NCBI RefSeq assembly: GCF_027359355.1
Contig: NZ_CP114777.1
Span: 992,001 to 1,056,000, forward strand
DNA from: Prochlorococcus marinus str. MIT 1214
Lineage (GTDB): Bacteria; Cyanobacteriota; Cyanobacteriia; PCC-6307; Cyanobiaceae
Length of the DNA stretch: 64,000 bases
Direction: 5' to 3'
Shown: piece by piece, positions 28,101 through 35,802 of the stretch
Numbering within the stretch: position 1 is the stretch's first letter
Layout: the number at the start of each line of letters is the position of its first letter
Translations under genes and position numbers: made by a program
Notes under the pieces: model-generated
The model's database searches: none
Seen by the model: only the letters and a program-made list of their open reading frames with translations
What the model was told of the DNA's origin: nothing

Positions 28101-28680
28101 AGGAAGCTTAGAAGCAATACTTGGTTCTTTAGAGCAGCTTCCTAAAGACGAAGTCCAAGTAAGGGTATTGCTATCAGCTCCTGGTGAAATTACTGAAACT
28201 GATGTTGACTTAGCAGCGGCCTCTGGTGCAGTCATCGTTGGATTCAATACTTCAATGGCATCGGGTGCCAAGCGCGCTGCTGATGCGAATGGTGTTGACG
28301 TAAGAGATTACGAGGTTATTTATAAGCTTTTAGAAGATATCCAATTAGCCATGGAGGGTCTTCTAGAACCAGAAATGATAGAAGAAGCCTTAGGTGTTGC
28401 TGAAGTTAGAGCAATATTCTCAATTGGCAAAAGTGCCGTTGCTGGTTGCTATGTAACAAATGGAAAAATACAAAGGAATTGTCGAGCCAGAGTCAAACGA
28501 GGAAAACAAATCGTTTTTGAAGGCGATCTAGATTCACTGAAAAGAAATAAAGATGATGTGAAAGATGTATCAACAGGCTTCGAATGTGGAATTGGATGTG
28601 ATCGCTTCGCTAACTGGGAAGAAGGTGATCAAATAGAAGCCTTTAAGCTTGTAACTCAAAGAAGAAAATTGACTAATTAA
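25132..28680 (+). CDS. infB: Translation initiation factor IF-2
   Basis: A 1182-residue IF-2 that delivers initiator tRNA to the 30S subunit and hydrolyses GTP. The first 50 residues form the IF2N domain ([20 protein letters not shown]). Residues about 70-520 are a long disordered region rich in Pro, Asn, Gln, Arg and Gly, with repeated NRP, RPGAP and NRAG motifs. The G domain begins near residue 680: G1 GHVDHGKT at 683-690, G3 DTPGHE, G4 NKID and G5 in VPVSAI. Domains II-IV follow to the end. The long linker makes the protein larger than E. coli IF-2. It is the last gene of the rimP operon. Confidence 0.97.
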   Translation: MTSSGKIRIYELSKDLSLDNKDVLDAARKLAIAAKSHSSSISSLEANQIKDFLKKDNNGRTASKPSKKLDKEILSVKKSAGKTQKNQRPELKQNSPDPSELSKAKLNVPLQPSQTLVKTQQSTQANKQKTLKNTFPAQQQIKEPSKPNKPLPPKRREEVKPTISKPLIQAEKGIPLGEPKKDKKFINQPKSSESEKSVNKPQPTYRQEPKRPLAPPSRPKINIQDKKHPNNQKQKGRINQGGISSQKISSGNFQKIKSQNKQNYPSRTPQPPTKGNTLELVGAPIRREKPINKPQTNEAKNKPLTPARPGAPNPPASANRQRLSNRPVPNNRAGVGASRPGAPNRQGPSRGGVANRPIQVQNRPGSNNRAGAPVRSGSLNRGGGQNRPGVPSRAAGGPSRANNRPGVPSGMRKPVAPSELMQLQKPQARPSAPQRKSDSPTSPRPKRENSTGGARPPVNRPTPAAPKKPAHRPGGSAAAPRRTGRPDWDDSAKLDALRNKSPQKQRQKVHIIGENDDALTAETSGFAGEQQAVVLSASLARPSKPKSGKRNNGKPLTALKKRKKETTRQRQRRRAMELRAAREAKLVRPEMIVVPEDNLTVQELADMLSVESSEIIKSLFFKGITATVTQSLDLATIETVAEEFGVPVLQDDVEEAAKKTGEMIEEGDLKHLIRRPPVVTVMGHVDHGKTSLLDAIRKARVAAGEAGGITQHIGAYQIETEHDGSTKKLTFLDTPGHEAFTAMRARGTRVTDVAILVVAADDGVRPQTLEAISHARAAKVPIVVAINKIDKEGSSPDRVKQELSEQDLLSEEWGGDVVMVPVSAIKGENIDKLLEMVLLVTEVEDLQANPDRLAKGTVIEAHLDKAKGPVATLLVQNGTLNSGDVVAAGPVLGKVRAMVDENGSRIKEAGPSCPVEALGFSEVPTAGDEFEVYPDEKAARAVVGERASDARAVRLAQQMASRRVSLSSISGQASEGELKELNIILKADVQGSLEAILGSLEQLPKDEVQVRVLLSAPGEITETDVDLAAASGAVIVGFNTSMASGAKRAADANGVDVRDYEVIYKLLEDIQLAMEGLLEPEMIEEALGVAEVRAIFSIGKSAVAGCYVTNGKIQRNCRARVKRGKQIVFEGDLDSLKRNKDDVKDVSTGFECGIGCDRFANWEEGDQIEAFKLVTQRRKLTN

Positions 28681-28736
28681 CTTAGCTACTTAGTTCAATA
28701 AAAATCTGAATCACTTTAATCATTTAAATCAAAAAA

Positions 28737-29015
28737 CTAATCATCATCTTGTTTATTTCTATCTTTAAATAATAAAAAACCAAGAATTAATAGTGCTGAG
28801 GTTTGGATTGCAAGATCATTAATAGAGACAGTATCTCCCCCAATAATATTAGTAACCATAATAAAAAATCCTAGAGCAGCTGACCCGAAAAGCGCTATCC
28901 AAACAGCTCTTCTTAATCCCCGATAAGGATTTTTTGACTCTTTCAAAAGTCGATCTCTTAAATTTGGATCCAAGCTAGATCCAGGCTTATTAGGATAATT
29001 CAAAAAACAAATCAA
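28737..29015 (-). CDS. DUF3493 (Rep27/LPA1-type) membrane protein
   Basis: A protein of about 92 residues matching DUF3493, the family that includes the C-terminal part of plant LPA1 and Chlamydomonas Rep27, factors for photosystem II assembly and D1 repair. The conserved stretch is LDPNLRDRLLKESKNPYRGL followed by RRAVWIALFGSAALGFFIMV, with a second hydrophobic helix SALLILGFLLF. Two membrane spans in the thylakoid are predicted. It starts at TTG 29015, 22 bases from the divergent tRNA; a different nearby start is possible. A PSII-related role is inferred from the family only. Confidence 0.82.
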   Translation of the reverse strand: MICFLNYPNKPGSSLDPNLRDRLLKESKNPYRGLRRAVWIALFGSAALGFFIMVTNIIGGDTVSINDLAIQTSALLILGFLLFKDRNKQDDD

Positions 29016-29037
29016 AAGATGATAATTTAATTCTAAT

Positions 29038-29109
29038 GCCGGTGTAGCTCAGGGGGAGAGCAACTGATTCGTAACCAGTAGGTCGGTGGTTCAATTCCAC
29101 TCATCGGCA
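29038..29109 (+). tRNA. tRNA-Thr (anticodon CGT)
   Basis: A 72-base cloverleaf. The acceptor stem GCCGGTG pairs with CATCGGC (one G-T), the D arm GCTC/GAGC closes a seven-base loop, and the T arm GGTGG/CCACT with TTCAATT is clear. The anticodon loop TTCGTAA reads CGT, decoding ACG (Thr). The anticodon stem ACTGA/CCAGT has an A-C mismatch next to the loop. The discriminator base is A, and CCA is not encoded. It stands alone between the DUF3493 gene and folE. Confidence 0.93.
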
Positions 29110-29368
29110 TAAAGTTATTAAATGGCTTTAGAGAGAAGTTTCCTGTAAGTAGATCAGCTCAAAAACCACTTTTTAAGATATTTCTTCATTAATGAAAACA
29201 AAGATAACTACTGAAATAACTGAGACTTTTCCCCTAGAAAATAACTGTGACCAATGATTCAAAGAAAAGCGCCTAGGTATTCTGTTCATAACGAAAGTGA
29301 TCTCGATATGTTAGGGTCTTAGCGCTCTAAATGTATGTCACCGGTTTTTACCCTTACAAATAAAGGTT

Positions 29369-30115
29369 ATGACTTCTACCGCTCCTAATGAGAATGTTAA
29401 GGATAATTTAAAAGATCAAATTTCTTGCAAATTAGTCTCAGAAATAATTCGCGAACGTATACAAGCAAATGGAGCCAGATTCCACGCAAATGATAATATT
29501 TCCGATTTCATTCAGCCTGGTGAACTAGAAACTCTTGAGAGAGAAGTTGCCACAAGAGTTAGAGAATTACTGAAAACTTTATTGATTGATGTTGATAATG
29601 ACCACAATACTCAAGAAACTGCAGAACGCGTTTCGAGAATGTATCTAAATGAAGTATTTAAAGGCAGATATCACCCTCAACCCAAGGTTACTAATTTCCC
29701 TAATGACAGAAATTTAGATGAAATTTATACACTTGGACCAATTACTGTACGATCTGCATGTTCTCATCACTTTGTTCCAATTCTTGGTGATTGCTGGATA
29801 GGAATAAAACCTGGAGAAAAAGTTATTGGAATCTCTAAGTTTGCAAGAGTAGCTGATTGGGTCTTTTCTAGACCACATATTCAAGAAGAAGCCGTAATGA
29901 TTCTTGCTGATGAAATAGAACGATTATGCGAACCCAAAGGTCTAGCAATTCTAGTTAAAGCGCAACATTATTGTATGAAATGGCGAGGAGTAAAAGAACC
30001 CGAAACAAGCATGATCAACTCAATCGTTAGGGGTGATTTTCGCCACGATACAAGTTTGAAGCAGGAGTTCTTCGAACTCGTGAAACAGCAGTCAAACTTC
30101 GGTAAAAACTACTAA
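29369..30115 (+). CDS. folE: GTP cyclohydrolase I (FolE)
   Basis: FolE opens the folate (and pterin) pathway by converting GTP to dihydroneopterin triphosphate. The 248-residue protein has TAERVSRMYLNEVFKGRY, TVRSACSHHFVPILGDCWIG (zinc-binding Cys and His), VIGISKFARVADWVFSRPHI and VKAQHYCMKWRGVKEPETSM, which holds the second zinc Cys. The N-terminus is about 40 residues longer than the catalytic core and is poorly conserved. About 260 bases upstream, after the tRNA, lack a convincing gene and should hold its promoter. Confidence 0.96.
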   Translation: MTSTAPNENVKDNLKDQISCKLVSEIIRERIQANGARFHANDNISDFIQPGELETLEREVATRVRELLKTLLIDVDNDHNTQETAERVSRMYLNEVFKGRYHPQPKVTNFPNDRNLDEIYTLGPITVRSACSHHFVPILGDCWIGIKPGEKVIGISKFARVADWVFSRPHIQEEAVMILADEIERLCEPKGLAILVKAQHYCMKWRGVKEPETSMINSIVRGDFRHDTSLKQEFFELVKQQSNFGKNY

Positions 30116-30162
30116 ACCAACGTATAGAGTGTTTAGTTATTACAACTTTTGAAAAATCTCTC

Positions 30163-30333
30163 TTAGAGAAAAGAGGGGTCTAATAAAGATGGAGGATAAG
30201 TAAGCAAAAATAGCCTGTTATTGCTCTTAACTGCGACAAACACACCCTCCATGGTGTGCTGTAACCATTGTTCTTGATAAGAAATCTCTGCAAAATCAAC
30301 ATTTGTTCCAACTGGAGGGCAAAACCGATACAT
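30163..30333 (-). CDS. Small hypothetical protein, 56 residues
   Basis: An ATG-started minus-strand frame of 56 residues beginning MYRFCPPVGTNVDFAEISYQ and ending LLTYPPSLLDPSFL, with a middle EQWLQHTMEGVFVAVKS. An in-frame stop lies seven codons upstream, and CAGGACTC precedes the ATG. No known family is recognised and there is no membrane segment. Composition is protein-like (hydrophobic and charged residues well mixed), and codon use is like that of neighbours. It is convergent with folE, whose stop lies 47 bases away. A small hairpin (CACACC/GGTGTG) falls inside the frame. Confidence 0.55.
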   Translation of the reverse strand: MYRFCPPVGTNVDFAEISYQEQWLQHTMEGVFVAVKSNNRLFLLTYPPSLLDPSFL

Positions 30334-30504
30334 GAGTCCTGATAAGACTTATCTCATGTTGTTGTCGATTTCATAAGCAAGTTGACTTAATCCCATCCTT
30401 TTTTTCAATTCGAACTCTATGAGCCTCTACATGTAAACCAAATTATTGAATATTTTTCACTGTAAACAAATTCTGATTTGATTTTTCCTTAATAGGCATC
30501 AAAG

Positions 30505-30630
30505 ATGTACCGATATGACTCTCGACGTTCGAAAGATCCATTCCCCATTCCAAGCCTTCAACATATGCAAAAACTTATTGAGAAACAACTTGAACCACAA
30601 AAGCACAAACTAGAATTAAAATATGTTTAG
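30505..30630 (+). CDS. Possible small hypothetical protein, 41 residues
   Basis: An ATG-started frame of 41 residues, MYRYDSRRSKDPFPIPSLQH then MQKLIEKQLEPQKHKLELKY and V, basic and soluble. A run GCATCAAAG precedes the ATG, which is only a weak ribosome binding site. No family is recognised. It occupies an otherwise empty part of the 463-base stretch between the gene at 30163 and the porin, so it could be a real small gene or chance. Confidence 0.35.
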   Translation: MYRYDSRRSKDPFPIPSLQHMQKLIEKQLEPQKHKLELKYV

Positions 30631-30795
30631 GAGCCTTAGACATTGATAAGATTTCAACCCTTTTTAAATTTGTTAATAGAAATCTATGTATGAAAATTCA
30701 TTGTTTTAGCACTTCATTAGTTCAATCTCTGTAATTTAGCAATTTTTATATTGACTACTCAATTAGCTTAATCGAGGGAAAAACAAAAATTAGTA

Positions 30796-31986
30796 TCAGA
30801 ACTTGAAAGTAGTTTTTACAAAAGCTCCGTTAATGTCTTCACAACCATCTTTCTCTATAACAAAGATAGCTGGAGTAACTGTGACGCTATCGTTCACCAT
30901 GAAATCATAAAAAGCTTCCCAAGCCAAAGGATCATCATAACCAGTGTCATCTCTATGAGTTTCGGCTGTTCCAATGCCAAATCCAAACTTATTCCCCTCA
31001 ATAAACGCATCATTCCATAGGAAGCCAACAGACCATGTATTGCCATCCTCCACCTTATTCATTGCAGTATCAGGACTATCCTCGTTTTCAGGATTCTTCC
31101 AACCAATACCAGCACTCAAGCTGTAGTCGTCTCCAAATTTATAGCTACCACTAATTCCATAAGAAGAGTAATCATTAGCGTCAGGAGAATCATCAGTATT
31201 CCCATTATCCGCTTGGGTATAGGCAGCCGCAAGAGTAAATTTCTCATCAACCCAGGCCAACTGAGTTGTTAGGTGGTCTTTGGCTACATCAGTTAAAAAC
31301 CCAATAGAAGAATTTGATGCGTCTTCTGAAACGAAGAGTGCAGAAGCAACTAATTTGTCATGGGACCAAGTAATGCCAGCACCAGCTCCCATTTTTTTGG
31401 AATAAGTATCATTCGCTCCTGCCTGGTTTAGGACAAATAAAACCCCATCGCCTGGGTAAGCACTTGGCCACACACCAAGTAAATCATCTTGACGAAGCTT
31501 GGGGCCAAAAGTTACTTGAATATCGTCTCCAACAGGGAATTGGTAATAAGCCTTGTGAAGTTCTAACGAATCACTACTACTAAAAGCAGTCTCTAATCTT
31601 GCCTCACCCATCATTCCGAAGGGCTCCATCATCCCAAAATTACCTACGCGAACAGCAGTCTTAAGCATGTCTTGGCCAGTAAAACTGGTCATAAACATCA
31701 GCTTTGTATCGTAATGAAAAACTGTCCCATCCTTTTCCTCAGAAGTAGACATTCCACCCATTCCACCCATTCCACCCATTCCAGAATCGCTCACGCCATC
31801 TACTCCACCCAAAACAAAGGTCGTCTTACCCATAAACATAGTTGAGGGGTATGAATCTCCCATATTCATATGACTACTATGGTGATCATGATGACCTTTA
31901 TGATCGCCACCTCCTGCTTCAACAGCCATTGGAGCCATTAAGCCTAACGCAGCAGGAACCAAGAGTAATCGCGAAAAGAGCTTCAT
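30796..31986 (-). CDS. Outer-membrane porin-like protein with His/Met-rich N-terminus
   Basis: A protein of about 396 residues. A signal peptide (LFSRLLLVPAALGLMAPMAV then EA) nearly matches that of the second porin at 55277. The mature start is unusual: GGGDHKGHHDHHSSHMNMGD, then a Gly-Met repeat GMGGMGGMGGM. The rest alternates short beta-strands and ends in FKTTFKF-like aromatic residues (VKTTFKF), as outer-membrane barrels do. No S-layer-homology domain is visible, unlike the larger SomA/B porins of cyanobacteria. It is divergent from a His-tailed DUF3721 lipoprotein and close to znu genes, so a role in passage or binding of zinc or another metal is inferred. ATG 31986 was preferred over GTG 31995. 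Confidence 0.78.
   Translation of the reverse strand: MKLFSRLLLVPAALGLMAPMAVEAGGGDHKGHHDHHSSHMNMGDSYPSTMFMGKTTFVLGGVDGVSDSGMGGMGGMGGMSTSEEKDGTVFHYDTKLMFMTSFTGQDMLKTAVRVGNFGMMEPFGMMGEARLETAFSSSDSLELHKAYYQFPVGDDIQVTFGPKLRQDDLLGVWPSAYPGDGVLFVLNQAGANDTYSKKMGAGAGITWSHDKLVASALFVSEDASNSSIGFLTDVAKDHLTTQLAWVDEKFTLAAAYTQADNGNTDDSPDANDYSSYGISGSYKFGDDYSLSAGIGWKNPENEDSPDTAMNKVEDGNTWSVGFLWNDAFIEGNKFGFGIGTAETHRDDTGYDDPLAWEAFYDFMVNDSVTVTPAIFVIEKDGCEDINGAFVKTTFKF
31751..31792. repeat. 9-base tandem repeat coding Gly-Gly-Met
   Basis: Four full copies of ATTCCACCC followed by a partial copy lie inside the porin gene and encode the Gly-Met repeat near its mature N-terminus. The unit is a multiple of three, so slippage would change the number of Met residues without breaking the frame. 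Confidence 0.9.
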
Positions 31987-32185
31987 AGATCTCACAAATA
32001 CTAGTTAAACTAGTAAAACTATATATAGATGCAAATATAACCTCAAACACTTGCGAGAGCGATAGCATATGTGCTTTTCGCTACAAAGATTATGTGTGTT
32101 TTGCTACAAATATTCAAGGTCTTTTGCTGACAACGTTCACTATTTAATTAACCTAAAGCTAGACGAACTAGATGAACCTAGAAAG

Positions 32186-32425
32186 ATGAGCAATCTCAAG
32201 CCTATTTTCACCGCCATCATAATTTTCATGTCGTTTTCACTGATGGGATGCTCAGGTAATTCCCAAACAAACGGAACTCCTGCACTTTTTGAAACGAAAG
32301 CAGAAGCTGAAAAAGCAGCAAAAAATTTCAATTGCACTGGAGCTCATAAGATGGGAGATAAATGGATGCCTTGCAAAAGGCATACAGATCATGAATCTCA
32401 TGATGGGCATCACCATCATCACTAA
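32186..32425 (+). CDS. DUF3721 lipoprotein with His-rich tail
   Basis: A 79-residue predicted lipoprotein. MSNLKPIFTAIIIFMSFSLM is the signal sequence and LMGC the lipobox, so Cys22 should carry lipid. Residues 34-68 form the DUF3721 unit (ETKAEAEKAAKNFNCTGAHK followed by MGDKWMPC), a short cyanobacterial motif with two Cys and a His. The C-terminus is HTDHESHDGHHHHH, a likely metal-binding tail. I chose ATG 32186 because it places the signal peptide correctly; the frame stays open upstream to 32069, but that extension looks unlike protein. It lies divergent from the His-rich porin and 12 bases before the pentad-repeat gene. Confidence 0.82.
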   Translation: MSNLKPIFTAIIIFMSFSLMGCSGNSQTNGTPALFETKAEAEKAAKNFNCTGAHKMGDKWMPCKRHTDHESHDGHHHHH

Positions 32426-32437
32426 AATTGTTAAATA

Positions 32438-32881
32438 ATGACAAATTCAAATAGTACCGATCAGAACAATTCCGAAAGTCCTTCTCATTGCGGAAGTAAA
32501 CCAAAAAAAATTGCATTTGGGATAGCACCACTCGGATTTATATCCATTGGAATTGTTCCCATGGGAATTGTTACCATTGGGATTGTTCCCATGGGCGTCG
32601 TTTCTATAGGCGTAGTAGCTATGGGAGTCGTGAATGCCTCAATAGTAGGAATGGGAATATTTTCTGCAGGAATAACAACTATGGGTCTAAAGGTGTGGAG
32701 TCCGGACAATAATGCTATTCACGAGTCAATCAATCGTTCACATTCTCCTTCTTCAAAAAATATATATGCATATCCAACTAAAGCTCAGGCAGAGATCGAA
32801 GCCAAAAAGATCGGATGCAATGGTGTCCATAAGATGGGTGCATTATGGATGCCTTGTGCAATCCATATCAACCCTAACTAA
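32438..32881 (+). CDS. Pentad-repeat protein fused to DUF3721
   Basis: A 147-residue protein of unknown function. Residues 24-83 form twelve tandem five-residue units of pattern [IV]-[VI]-x-[MIL]-G (for example FISIG, IVPMG, IVTIG, VVSIG, VVAMG), suggesting a regular beta structure or glycine-zipper stack. A second DUF3721 unit follows at about 110-142 (YPTKAQAEIEAKKIGCNGVH then KMGALWMPC). The N-terminal 20 residues are polar with a single Cys, and there is no signal peptide. It begins 12 bases after the His-tailed DUF3721 lipoprotein, so the two are probably co-transcribed. Confidence 0.78.
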   Translation: MTNSNSTDQNNSESPSHCGSKPKKIAFGIAPLGFISIGIVPMGIVTIGIVPMGVVSIGVVAMGVVNASIVGMGIFSAGITTMGLKVWSPDNNAIHESINRSHSPSSKNIYAYPTKAQAEIEAKKIGCNGVHKMGALWMPCAIHINPN

Positions 32882-33014
32882 TATTGAAGTAATTAAGAAT
32901 TTTAAAGTTGTGAGATAAATTTCTTGGAAATATATTTACAAAAGACTCAATCAACCTCCCTGTTTTTTAACAAATTAGGATTTAATTAACTTTCAAAAAT
33001 TGATCTTAATTGGT

Positions 33015-33632
33015 CTAAGAATATATATCTTCAACTAACTTTGAACCCTTTTCGCAAATTTGCTCCTGTGAAGGGAACTCTTTATCGGAGCAACAACATT
33101 CTCCTCTATCTGAATTGTTGATCCAATTAATAATCCCTGTTCGGATTGGTTGAGGACATACGTCTCCTTCTTTGAGGTGATTAATTTCTTCGCTTGTTAA
33201 AGGATCAGCATGTTCAATAAAAAGAGACTCTTTAAGTCTAAAAGAACATGTCTCATCCCATTGTTCAAAACAATTTATATGGTTTATAAAATCATTCCAT
33301 GCCTCTTTCATTGATCTATATCCCTTTCTTTGTAATTCTTTTCTAAAAACAGCTTTGATAAATTCATTAAAATTTTCTAATTCTTGAGATGTAAAAGGTT
33401 GAGTTCTTTGAGCTTTAAGTGCTGGCAATTGAAGATTATTTTCAATTAATTGAAGCCTTTGTTCAATTTTTTGAAATCTAGAATCTATCGATTCAGCCGG
33501 AAGGTTCTCTATTTGATTAACAAAACAATCAGAGACAAAACCAACCAATGATTTACCAGAAATCCTGGCATTCTCTTTAATCTTTTCTAAGAGTTTTGGA
33601 TCAATACTTACATTAAGTTGCGTTCTCTTCAT
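33015..33632 (-). CDS. Ribbon-helix-helix-like, Cys-rich protein of unknown function
   Basis: A 205-residue protein. Residues 3-42 (RTQLNVSIDPKLLEKIKENA then RISGKSLVGFVSDCF) look like a ribbon-helix-helix DNA-binding unit of the Arc/MetJ type. Residues about 50-70 can form a coiled coil. The C-terminal half is not recognised; it is rich in aromatic residues and Cys (about eight Cys, including CCC near residue 180). The mixture suggests a regulator that senses metal or redox state, but this is inference. It is followed on the same strand only by empty sequence, and lies 158 bases downstream of znuB. Confidence 0.6.
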   Translation of the reverse strand: MKRTQLNVSIDPKLLEKIKENARISGKSLVGFVSDCFVNQIENLPAESIDSRFQKIEQRLQLIENNLQLPALKAQRTQPFTSQELENFNEFIKAVFRKELQRKGYRSMKEAWNDFINHINCFEQWDETCSFRLKESLFIEHADPLTSEEINHLKEGDVCPQPIRTGIINWINNSDRGECCCSDKEFPSQEQICEKGSKLVEDIYS

Positions 33633-33790
33633 GATTCAATCAATAAAAGGACGAATTAGAAATCAACTTGTTCTATTTTATTCAAACTAAAATCAAATCG
33701 TTGTTATTTTCAGATTTCTTGATCTAATCCTAGATTCTTAGAGTCTCATCAAATATAGCCAAAAAAATTATGAAAATTTTGTATTCAATT

Positions 33791-34576
33791 CTAATTATTC
33801 CTTGGAAGCAAGATCAATGAAATTACACAAAGAACACTAATAAGTGGGCCTGGAGGCAAATTCATAAACATAGCGAACGAAAAACCAACGATCGATAAAA
33901 CTAATCCAAATATGGAAGATCTAATCATCGCAACCCATAGAGAGCTAGCTTTCTGTAAACCCAACAAAGTTGGAGTTGAGAGTAACGCAATCACAAGGAT
34001 GACCCCGACTGCTGACATTGAGCTCACAATGACAAGTGCAGTGGTAAATCCCAGAGCTAAATTTAAAAAAGACACATTAACGCCACTTGAGGCAGCTCCT
34101 TCTGGGTCTAAACCAATATGAACAAGCTTGTCGTACCCAAAAAGCATTAGGCAAATGAATGCCGAGAACGCAATCAAAGTTCTTAATAAATCGCTCAAAT
34201 TTGCAGTTAATAAATCTCCAAACAAAACAGCCTCTAAATCAATCCTGATTCCAAGTAAAGGTATAAGCAAAACTCCAAGTCCCATCGAACCAGCAAGAAT
34301 TGTATTCATTACAGCTTCATAATTTTGATTTTTCTTATTTGTCAAACTCTCTGCTGCAATAGCTCCCACTAATCCGCTTAAGACACCTCCAATAGATGGG
34401 TCAATGCCAAGCGCCATAGCCAAGGCAAGTCCTGGCAAAACACAATGTGAAATTAAATTGACTTGAAGAAGCCTTTTATGAGTTATCAATACTGTCCCCA
34501 TGGCAGGACAAAGCACTCCTGAAAAGGAAGTTATCAGAAGAGGAATTATCCACCAATTTGTATTGATAAAAGACAT
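33791..34576 (-). CDS. znuB: Zinc/manganese ABC transporter permease (ZnuB type)
   Basis: A 261-residue inner-membrane permease of the ABC-3 family with about eight hydrophobic helices. Family features are FSGVLCPAMGTVLITHKRLL near the N-terminus, VNLISHCVLPGLALAMALGI, and MSAVGVILVIALLSTPTLLG late in the chain. Together with ZnuC (35057) and ZnuA (35839) it should import zinc. Distinguishing zinc from manganese rests on the neighbouring Zur-like regulator and His-rich ZnuA. The gene is separated from znuC by the oppositely oriented zur gene. Confidence 0.9.
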   Translation of the reverse strand: MSFINTNWWIIPLLITSFSGVLCPAMGTVLITHKRLLQVNLISHCVLPGLALAMALGIDPSIGGVLSGLVGAIAAESLTNKKNQNYEAVMNTILAGSMGLGVLLIPLLGIRIDLEAVLFGDLLTANLSDLLRTLIAFSAFICLMLFGYDKLVHIGLDPEGAASSGVNVSFLNLALGFTTALVIVSSMSAVGVILVIALLSTPTLLGLQKASSLWVAMIRSSIFGLVLSIVGFSFAMFMNLPPGPLISVLCVISLILLPRNN

Positions 34577-34628
34577 TAAGCAAATGATTCAGTATGTTCA
34601 GTAAAGAGATCAAATTAAGATCTTGCTA

Positions 34629-35030
34629 ATGAATACAAGCAAGCCTGACATCACTAAGAGACAGCAACAGCTTCTCAATGAACTCAAAAAATGTACTGAT
34701 GAATTGAGTGGACAAGAACTGCATAGAAAACTTCATAATGGTGAAAAGGCAATGGGTTTAACGACTGTATACAGGAACTTGCAAGCGTTAGTAAAGCAAG
34801 GCTTGATACGCTCGAGGCATCTCCCGAACGGTGAGGTCTTTTATGCCCCAGTTGAAAGAGATATTCATCATTTAACTTGCGTAAGCTGCGGAGAAACCAC
34901 TCAATTGCAGGGATGCCCCGTCAAAACAATGCACGCACCCCCTAAAGCCTCTAAAAAATTTGAGCTGTTGTTTCATACTCTTGAATACTTTGGTCTCTGC
35001 CAAAATTGTTCCCAAGAATTGAATGCTTGA
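34629..35030 (+). CDS. zur: Fur-family regulator, probably Zur
   Basis: A protein of about 133 residues with the Fur fold: N-terminal winged helix (ITKRQQQLLNELKKC, GLTTVYRNLQALVKQGLIRS), a hinge with YAPVERDIHHLTC, and a dimerisation domain. The structural-zinc cysteines are CVSC and CQNC, and IHHLTC supplies metal-site histidines. Position inside the znu locus makes Zur more likely than Fur or PerR. ATG 34629 is preferred; TTG 34623 would add two residues. It is encoded on the strand opposite to znuB and znuC, between them. Confidence 0.88.
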   Translation: MNTSKPDITKRQQQLLNELKKCTDELSGQELHRKLHNGEKAMGLTTVYRNLQALVKQGLIRSRHLPNGEVFYAPVERDIHHLTCVSCGETTQLQGCPVKTMHAPPKASKKFELLFHTLEYFGLCQNCSQELNA

Positions 35031-35056
35031 TTGAAATGCATAAAGATAAATCAGAA

Positions 35057-35755
35057 CTATATTTTCCATCTCAGATAATTAATTGAACTAAGTTTTTCCT
35101 GCACCTCTTCGGGGTTGCCAGAAGCTAAAATAATCTTATCTAGAACAACAACCTTGTCATAAGCATTTAAGGACGTCCCCCAATCGTGACTACTAACGAA
35201 AACCGTCAGCCCCGAATCAGCTAACTGACGGATGATTAATAGGAAGTCTTCTTTTGCAGGAGGATCAAAGGCGGAACACGGTTCATCAAGAAGAAAAATT
35301 TTGGCAGGATTCATCAAGGTTTTGGCGAGTAATGCTCTTTGTTGCTGACCACCAGATAAAGCATCAAGTCGCCTTTTTGCCAAATGAGATATTCCAACAC
35401 GTTGAAGAGCCGCTTCTAATTCACAACAAGTGGATTTAGAATGATTTACTCGGCCCAAAGCAACTAATCCTTCAACAGTAATTGGAAAATTCCAATTCAG
35501 CTTTCCCCTCTGAGGCATTAAAGCCACTTGAGATCGATTATTATTCAAAGGCTTTCCGTCAACAGTAATTTCTCCTTGATCCGGCTTGCTACTACCTTGC
35601 AGCAAGCTTAATAATGTAGACTTACCAGCGCCATTCGGACCAACAAGAGCAGTCAAAGTACCTTGCTCAAGCTTTAGAGAAACCTTGCTTAAAGCAGGTT
35701 TGATATTACTCGAATAGGAATATGTCACATTTTCAGCAATCAAACTAGACATCAA
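35057..35755 (-). CDS. znuC: Zinc ABC transporter ATP-binding protein (ZnuC)
   Basis: A 232-residue cytoplasmic ABC ATPase. The Walker A is GPNGAGKST, the Q-loop MPQRGKLNW, the signature LSGGQQQRALLAK, the Walker B FLLDEPCSAFD and the switch His SSHDWG. It matches the metal-type ABC-3 ATPases and should drive ZnuB. Only 83 bases separate it from the divergent znuA, and that gap holds the Zur-type operator. Downstream on its strand comes zur in reverse orientation, after 26 bases, and then znuB. Confidence 0.92.
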   Translation of the reverse strand: MMSSLIAENVTYSYSSNIKPALSKVSLKLEQGTLTALVGPNGAGKSTLLSLLQGSSKPDQGEITVDGKPLNNNRSQVALMPQRGKLNWNFPITVEGLVALGRVNHSKSTCCELEAALQRVGISHLAKRRLDALSGGQQQRALLAKTLMNPAKIFLLDEPCSAFDPPAKEDFLLIIRQLADSGLTVFVSSHDWGTSLNAYDKVVVLDKIILASGNPEEVQEKLSSINYLRWKI

Positions 35756-35802
35756 TTAGAGGATTTGCTGACAAGAAACATAATATACTTGCCAAGACCA
35801 AA

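Noticed and set aside
29192..29257. 21-codon frame upstream of folE
   Set aside because: Too short and without a ribosome binding site; more likely leader sequence.
32069..32185. N-terminal extension of the DUF3721 lipoprotein to an upstream ATG
   Set aside because: The extension is Cys/Tyr rich, would bury the signal peptide and lipobox inside the chain, and is not needed; ATG 32186 gives a standard lipoprotein.
32485..32709. Minus-strand frame that mirrors the pentad repeats
   Set aside because: The 15-base periodic coding repeats produce a repeated antisense frame automatically; the plus-strand frame has the DUF3721 unit and good operon position.
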